Source: Abelmoschus esculentus (Eukaryota > Streptophyta > Magnoliopsida > Malvales > Malvaceae). Taken from it: a DNA stretch of 64,000 bases. Shown piece after piece: positions 58,064 to 64,000 of this stretch. Numbering within the stretch: position 1 is the stretch's first letter; each line of letters begins with the position of its first letter. A program made the translations under genes and the position numbers. The stretch is from the NCBI GenBank assembly GCA_035048815.1, contig JAUCBN010000034.1:9030737-9094736 (forward strand). The letters are read 5' to 3'. The notes below the pieces were generated by a model that did no database searches, had not been told where the DNA came from, and worked only from the letters and a program-made list of their open reading frames with translations.

Positions 58064-60409
58064 TGGTTGGTAATTAGTTGATAGTTACCGGAATTGCATT
58101 TTAGTCCTGGATAACTTTCTATGTTCAATTATGGTAGCTACGAATGTTATTTTGAGTTTAAATTTCACCTTTATGCATAAAGTTGACTTAATTTCAAGTT
58201 GGATGACTTAAATTGGATGTAGACCCTAGAAATTAAAAGTTTTACATTTTGGTCCCTATTTATTGAGGCATGTAATTGATGATGTTAGAATGTTCCGTTT
58301 GGTTTGAAATTTATCGTGGGTGTTCTTTTTATGTTTAATTGATCTTTGATGGAATGATTTCTACCTTGACAATAGAATTTAAAAGATTCACGTTTTAGTC
58401 CTTAAGTTGCTCATGTGTTAATCGAGTGCTCAATTGTGGTTGAATTGCTTCCGTTTTTGTTTTGCATGAAATCGAAACATATAGGAACATAATTATGCCT
58501 TTAGATAAGATAAAAAAATTATATTATGTTTTCAGGGTTGTTTATCGGATCGGGCCTTTACGAGTTTGGTTCGGTATTCCCGTGTAATACTTTAGAGTCG
58601 GTTCCGTCTAGGCCGAGCTAAGGGGGTTACACCCTCCGCAACGACATTTCAACCCAATGCATTAATAAATGGATAATAAGTGCAATTGGATTCCCCTCTA
58701 CAAAGCAATCAGTCTGACCTTATTCTTATAATTGAGATTTTATTTATTTTCTTTAGTTTATTATCTTTACTTAAACTATTCTTCCACCAAATTACTTGTG
58801 CTCTTTTATTTTACTTAAGTGTAGAAATAACGTGCTACTTGGTGTGATCCAGTCCATGTGGGATCGATATCTTAAGTATTACAACTTGGCAAGAGGTGGA
58901 AGGTTCATACATAAGCATAAGACTCCAAAGTTCACACAAAATAGGGAGAAGGAAAGAAAAAGATTGAGTAAAATCTAAGTTAGGAGTCTTGAGCTAGAAA
59001 AAAGATTAGAACTTAGAAAATCATCTTTGACACAATAGGCACACACTCACTAAGACTCATAGTCCAGTTCCGAGGAAATCCAAGAACCTAGAAGAGACCG
59101 ACTCAAGAGAACTCTACCTTGGCAGGCAGGATGGTATATTACTATAAAATTTCTTACTCATAAAATCATTATTGCATTGCTTGAGTATAAGCAATAGTTC
59201 GAGTTTGGGGATATTTGATAAGTGCATAAAAGTCCTTTTATTTATATCAATTCTCCACTCAATTATTATTAATAATACACAGATTTAATGACAATAATAG
59301 ATAATTCTGCTTGTTTTCTATATTTAAACATCCCAACACTTAATTCATAATTTTATCTATTATTTGGTATAAAACATGTACGGTTAATGATTTTTTCTCT
59401 TAGACAGGAAACAACCATACATGTAATGCCAGATAGTATAATAGATGCTGGAAACTAAAGCTGGAATACAGATAAGCACCCATCACGGCAGCACATTGTT
59501 GTTCGCAGTAGTAGACAAAAGATGACAACTAGTGCTCGATAGATAGAGAATAAAGTGTCGATTCAAGTGGATATAATGCGAGAAGAAACAAAAGTAAAGA
59601 AATAAAGTTAAGCCATGGTCAAAGTCAACACAGAATTAAAGAGAGTCCAAAAGGAGTTAAATTAGGAAATTGAATAAAGAATTGTAATTTAATATGAACA
59701 TGTATTCTTTTCCTTTAAGAACTCCTACCTTTATGGAAGACTTTAACCTAGGGTTAGCCTATATAAAACTATCTCTTCGGATTAGGAAGAACAAGTCTTT
59801 TCTCATAGAAAACCCTAAGCTGCCGACAATGTTCATTATGTTCTAAACTTTCACCTAGAGAGTACAGTTTTTGCTCATAGGAATCGACTAATCCGAAAGG
59901 GTTTCAGCGACTAAAAGGAAGCATATCATTGGTTGTTGTTCATCCTTGATTCACGCCGGGAGGTATTATCAAGACATGGGTTCAATAGTTCTCCAAATTA
60001 GGGATAAGGAAGATACATTCAAGGAAGCTCTATCGAATTATGGAAAGTTGAGTTGTCGACATAGCATAACCCCGCCGAGGTAACTAAGGTAACCCTTCGT
60101 GCAATCCTCCGCGGCGGCAAGTCAACCCAATGCATTAATAAATAAATAGTAAGTGTAATTGGATTCTCCTCTACAAAGCAATCAGTCTGTACTTATTCTT
60201 ATAATTGAGATTCTATTTATTTTATTTAGTTTATTCTATTTACTTAAACTATTCTTCCACCATATTAATTGTGCTCTTTTATTTTACTTAAGTGCAAAAA
60301 TAACGTGCTACTTGGGGTAATCCAGTCCCTATGGGATCGATATCTTAAGTATTACAACTTCGCAAGAGGTGAAAGCTTCACACATAAGCATTAGACCTCA
60401 AAGATCACA

Positions 60410-61195
60410 CTTTTACCTAGGTTATGAACTGGTTCCTAGATATCCGGTTTGGGATATAGTTTAGGATACGGTTTGTTTGTAATTGGGGTTAAGGCTTAAT
60501 AGTGATTGGGCCACCGATTTAGGTTTATTTGTTGGGTTGGATATATGGACTGGTTGTAATTAATATATGGGTTGAGTAGATTAGGTTTATGAATTGGATT
60601 ATTATTATTGAAATTTATGGATTTTTGATTTAGGGATTCAATTTAGGGACTCGATTTAAGGTTATAGGTATTTAGTTTAGGGTTTTGGTTAACCTGGACA
60701 AAAATGGTTATTATAGCTACCCCTCTTTGTTCTTCGTTGTGAAACAATGATAGAATAAAGACATAAGATAACCATTTTTGTTCGGTCCAACTATCACTCA
60801 ACCCACACCATGATTCTAGATTCCAACTAAAAAATGTTCTTTCTTTCAACCTACACTACCAGAAAAATACTTGTTAGCATGTTACGCCACTATTATCTGA
60901 TCAGTTTGTTCACTCCTTCCAACATCTTAATTTCTTCAAACTCGAACTGGTTCATCTTTGAAATTGCTTGAGAAATAAACTCGTGTATTGACCTGTTACA
61001 CCACCGAAGTAAAGTCAAGGTTTGGTTGATTTGTTCATCTCTTCGTTTCATTGAAAGTCCAAACCTGCATGAATAAAAAGAAAAGTGTTTCAGAACAAGG
61101 TATACATATATTTTATTTGAAATTACAAAATTAAAAGATAAGAATAAAGAGAAATTGAGATATGAGTGACTCGCTAAGCCAACGACGAAGAGACG
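60410..61195. other. No gene seen
   Basis: Repetitive 'GGTTTGGGATATAG' and 'TTTAGGGATTCAATTTAGGG' words at 60430-60690, then ordinary AT-rich DNA. No supported frame. Confidence 0.4.
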
Positions 61196-61199
61196 AGAT

Positions 61200-61785
61200 C
61201 TATTGGTTGGGTCAAGCTACGAATCTAACGAATAGGCATGTCTCGGTGAATGTGGTGGTCAAGATACGACTCCGACGAAGAGGCATGACCAGGGAATTAA
61301 GGGTGATCAATCTACAACTCTGACGAAGAGGCATGATCTTGGTGTTAGTAATGATTAAGCCACGACTCTGACAAAAAGGCATGATCGATTTTGTTAGGGA
61401 TGATCAAGCTATAACTCAGACGAAGAGGTATGATCGGTTTTGTTAGGGGTGATCAAGCTACGACTCAAAAGAAGAGGCATGATCAAGGTGTTAGGGGTGG
61501 TCAAGCTACGACTCTAACGAAGAGGCATGATCGAGTTGTTAGAGGTGGTCAAGCTATGACTCTAACGAAGAGGCATGATCGAGGTGCTAGTAAGGGGGTG
61601 ATCAAGCTACGAATCTGACGAAGATACATGATCAGTTTGTTAGTCATGATCAAGCTACGACTCTAACGAACAGGCATGATCAGGTTTTGTTAGAACAAGC
61701 TACAACTCTGACGATGAGGCATGATACTGTATGTGATGAGGTCAAGCTACAACTCTTACGAAGAGGCATGACTGATGTAATGGTA
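61200..61785 (+). repeat. ~47-bp minisatellite, 12 copies
   Basis: Twelve diverged copies of a unit around GGTCAAGCTACGACTCTAAC plus GAAGAGGCATGATC, starting near 61208, 61262, 61305, 61351, 61399, 61448, 61498, 61547, 61599, 61648, 61693 and 61740. A 62-codon frame at 61430-61618 encodes a 16-residue repeat with RGGQATTLTKRHD, open across only four units, so probably not a gene. Confidence 0.9.
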
Positions 61786-62714
61786 TTGGTTGGTTTGTTA
61801 CACCGCTGACGATCAGACAAGACCTAAAAGGGAAAGAGAAATCCATGATTAATAGCTATTCATTTAAAATTTCATTTTCTTTGTTTAGTTTCTTTTGTTT
61901 TGAGAGTATCATTTTGTGATTGTGGTTGTCCTCTATTTTGAGGTTTCAACTCGTTTATTGGTTTTGACTTCCTTCTTGGTTGAGGATTTGCCAATTTGTC
62001 ATTGTTGCCTGAGAGCTTTGTTTAGAACCTGTTGATGCTGATGATGATGCACCTAAATTTATATATGATGCTGATGCAATGCAATGTATCTATGACTTAG
62101 AATATGATGCACGATATGATTGCATGATAATGAAATGGATATGAATGTCTTGATGCATGACATGCAATGATTTTTGATCTTAAAGGGATGCCACATGACT
62201 TTGCTTGGTCCCATTTTTGCATATGTTTTGTCTTTGTGAATAGATTAGGTGATTGTTCTTGTATTTGTAGAGTTCGTTTATGAGTAATGCAGAAAAACCT
62301 TTGTTTGATTCTAAATCATTGGACTACACGTTCTAGATTTAATGTGAGATATTTATTGAAAATGTGGGTATATTAGGCGATATTAGATGCCTTAGATGTC
62401 AAGTGCACAAACAACACTAAAAACTTGTATCTAGGAGACCTCAGAAGTTGAATTGATGCTTGAATATGTGACGTGCATTTATGCTTCTTTTATGAATTTG
62501 ATGTGAAGAGAGTTTTAATAAACTTTAAGGCTCTAGTAATAAAAAACCTAAACCAAGGGTTTTATCTAAACTAATATAGCAAAGACATAAAATAGGTTTA
62601 ACAATTAAAATAAAAAATGTAAGTAATGATAACTAGATTAAAAACAAATTAAAATTATATACCAAGTTTAAATACTGTTAAAAAAGCTCTTTTTAAACTT
62701 TTAAGTGTTGTTCT
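61786..62714. other. No gene seen
   Basis: Contains ATGATG/ATGCA-rich DNA at 62030-62170 typical of non-coding retroelement interior. No frame or RNA gene recognised. Confidence 0.4.
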
Positions 62715-62990
62715 ATTTTCCTCATGTACGAATGGATATGCATGTTCTATTATTCTGATGCTCGAATAGATAAGCAAGTTCTACTCTCCTCATGCTTGAG
62801 TAGATAAATAGGTTTCTAAAAAAATGGTTCCATCCTCCCCATGCTCGGATGGGTAAACGGGTTCTATTCTCCTCATGCCAGAATAGATAGTCGTGATTTC
62901 TAGAAAAAATGTTCCATCCTCCTCATGCTCGGATGGATAAGCGAGTTCTATTCTCTTTATTCCCGAATAGATAGGAGAGTTCTCTTTGCT
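62715..62990 (+). repeat. Minisatellite of CCTCATGCTCGAATAGATAA units
   Basis: About seven diverged units of CTCATGCTCGAATAGATAA with spacers alternating between ~35 and ~49 bp (long spacers contain TTTCTAAAAAAATG). A stray unit lies at about 63156. Confidence 0.8.
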
Positions 62991-64000
62991 AAGAGCATTT
63001 CATATACCTGTCAAAATTCAAAATAATGATGCAATTATGATGAACATATGCCCGTAAGGATGTCTAATATGCATTTTTATTCTTTTCTTTGTGTTTTTTT
63101 TTCTCCTTTTTTGTTCAAAATTTTTACTTTTTGAGATTCTTTTTCTTCTTCTTCTCCTCATGCTAGAATAGATAGTCATTCTTTGTTGTTTATCTTTTTT
63201 TTTCTCATGTTGTTCACCCAATTCAGTCGATGAGAAGGACCAATTTTTATCATTATACTTTCAACACTCATTTTGCCTTCATCTCGACTGAGTAGAGAAA
63301 AATATTCTAATAAGGTGAAAACTCTCACATCATGGGACATCTTCTTTAATATATGTAAACTTCCATTCTTAAAGGCATATTGATACCAACCATCTTCGAA
63401 GCTTCTCGTAAGTTTTCAGATTCTTGCCTTCTACTAAGTAATTTCATGTGCTTGCCTGCAAATATTCTTGTTTTGACCTCTTTTTCCTATCCAATATTTT
63501 TAGGGACCTTAAGTCGATATAGATTCGAAACATTAAGAAAATGTCTTGAATGTTGCTTTTGATGTGTAGATTTTGAAACCGACGAAGATGTGTAAAGAAA
63601 AAATTCCTTCCAAGATATCAAGCCTTTGAGAGAAATTTTTTATGTATGTCTAATCCATGAACTATCTGAGCCGCCCTTTATGGGTTTTCAACTCATATCC
63701 TCCCTTGATTTCAAGACGCACTTTGCGGATTTTCATCTTGAATCCTCCTTGTTTTTATTCATTTTTTTCTTTTTTTTCTTATCTCTTTTTTCTTTTTCTC
63801 TTTTTTTTCTCTTTTTCTTTTTTTTTTCATCTAGGGTACCCTTTACGGGTTTTCACCTTTAGACAGTTTTTATTCCTTTTCTAGGCATAAAATCTCTTGA
63901 CTGAGCTTGAATTTGATGGTTTTAAGCTTTTCGCAATCCATCAAACCTTTCTTCGAAAAAAACTTCGATACAACATAAGGTTATTCTAAATTAAGCGTCC
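62991..64000. other. Low-complexity DNA, no gene seen
   Basis: A pyrimidine tract of T and CT runs spans about 63755-63826. 'CCTTTATGGGTTTTCA', 'CACTTTGCGGATTTTCATC' and 'CCTTTACGGGTTTTCACC' (63675-63860) form a loose repeat. Open frames here are low-complexity. Confidence 0.5.

Larger units (their letters stand above)
54659..58631 (+). repeat. T1: 3.97-kb solo LTR with target duplication CCCTC
   Basis: It starts TGTAACATCCC and ends GAGCTAAGGGGGTTACA. CCCTC lies on both sides (54654-54658 and 58632-58636), and removing T1 restores a sequence colinear with the E4 3' LTR (60095-60115). TAACATC and GATGTTA (54661-54688) form a terminal hairpin. It contains a four-copy ~50-bp minisatellite (56594-56790) and a palindrome block (57894-58063). 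No coding; overlapping minus frames at 56580-56864 follow the minisatellite. Likely a Tekay/Del-type gypsy LTR by its ends and length. Confidence 0.9.
53763..60409 (+). mobile_element. E4: LTR element with 278-bp internal region, 5' LTR split by T1
   Basis: The 5' LTR is 53763-54658 plus 58637-58936 and the 3' LTR is 59216-60409; both start TGATAAGTGCATAAAAG and end TCACA. Internal DNA (58937-59215) has no PBS, only the last part of the E2-type interior, the ATTGCTT...AAGCAAT hairpin and the TTTGGGGATATT tract. TATATAAA lies at about 54308 and 59760. Flanks give no clean duplication (ATACC versus TTACC nearby at best). No coding. Confidence 0.75.

Noticed and set aside
63620..63890. Phe-rich frames near the right edge
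   Set aside because: They translate a pyrimidine tract; low complexity with no motif.

Overview
This window looks like repeat-dominated intergenic DNA from a flowering plant. It is AT-rich, full of nested LTR retrotransposons, solo LTRs and MITEs, and holds no intact protein-coding gene that I can support. A primer-binding site matching plant tRNA-Asp, Athila-type and Ty1/copia coding relics, and many long 'TGTAAC...GTTACA' LTRs point to a eudicot. The repeat style reminds me of cotton/Malvaceae, but that is an impression and not a demonstration.

Layout. 0.9-3.3 kb: an internally deleted Ty1/copia element with a perfect CTATT target duplication. 3.9-6.8 kb: about 15 tandem copies of a ~187-bp hairpin-rich unit. 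7.9-9.8 kb (minus): exons of a decayed ERGIC3/Erv46-type ER-Golgi cargo receptor gene, the only host gene recognised. 11-12.5 kb: LTR-like DNA and a short coding-like fragment. 13.0-14.8 kb: a tRNA-like piece, an AT-rich cruciform tract, and the same 187-bp family arranged head to head as a foldback structure. 14.9-16.4 kb: a solo LTR. 17-25 kb: a hAT-like inverted-repeat element, two clear hAT MITEs with 8-bp target duplications, and a 2.7-kb LTR-like block. 25-29 kb: LTR-like debris. 29-33.3 kb: a long-inverted-repeat element split by a 3.3-kb minus-strand LTR.

34.7-60.4 kb is a nest of retroelements. LTR 'T2' (34.7-43.6 kb) is split by 'E1', an Athila-like element with 5' LTR, perfect tRNA-Asp PBS, a gag zinc-knuckle piece, the start of reverse transcriptase and a broken putative plant transposon protein ORF. 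'E2' (43.6-47.2 kb) is a coding-poor relative with a clipped 5' LTR. 'E3' (47.4-50.3 kb, minus) is split by solo LTR 'B' (TSD TTATG). 'E4' (53.8-60.4 kb) has its 5' LTR split by 'T1', a 3.97-kb solo LTR (TSD CCCTC). 60-64 kb holds two minisatellites and low-complexity DNA.

The most interesting signal is shared by the TGTAAC-type LTR relatives. They carry pairs of 12-bp palindromes (GGTATCGATACC or GGTTTCGAAACC) whose centres are repeatedly 21 bp apart. The spacing persists while the palindrome sequence differs between copies. Other notable signals are the foldback arrays and an array of short hairpins with covarying stems in the Athila-like elements.
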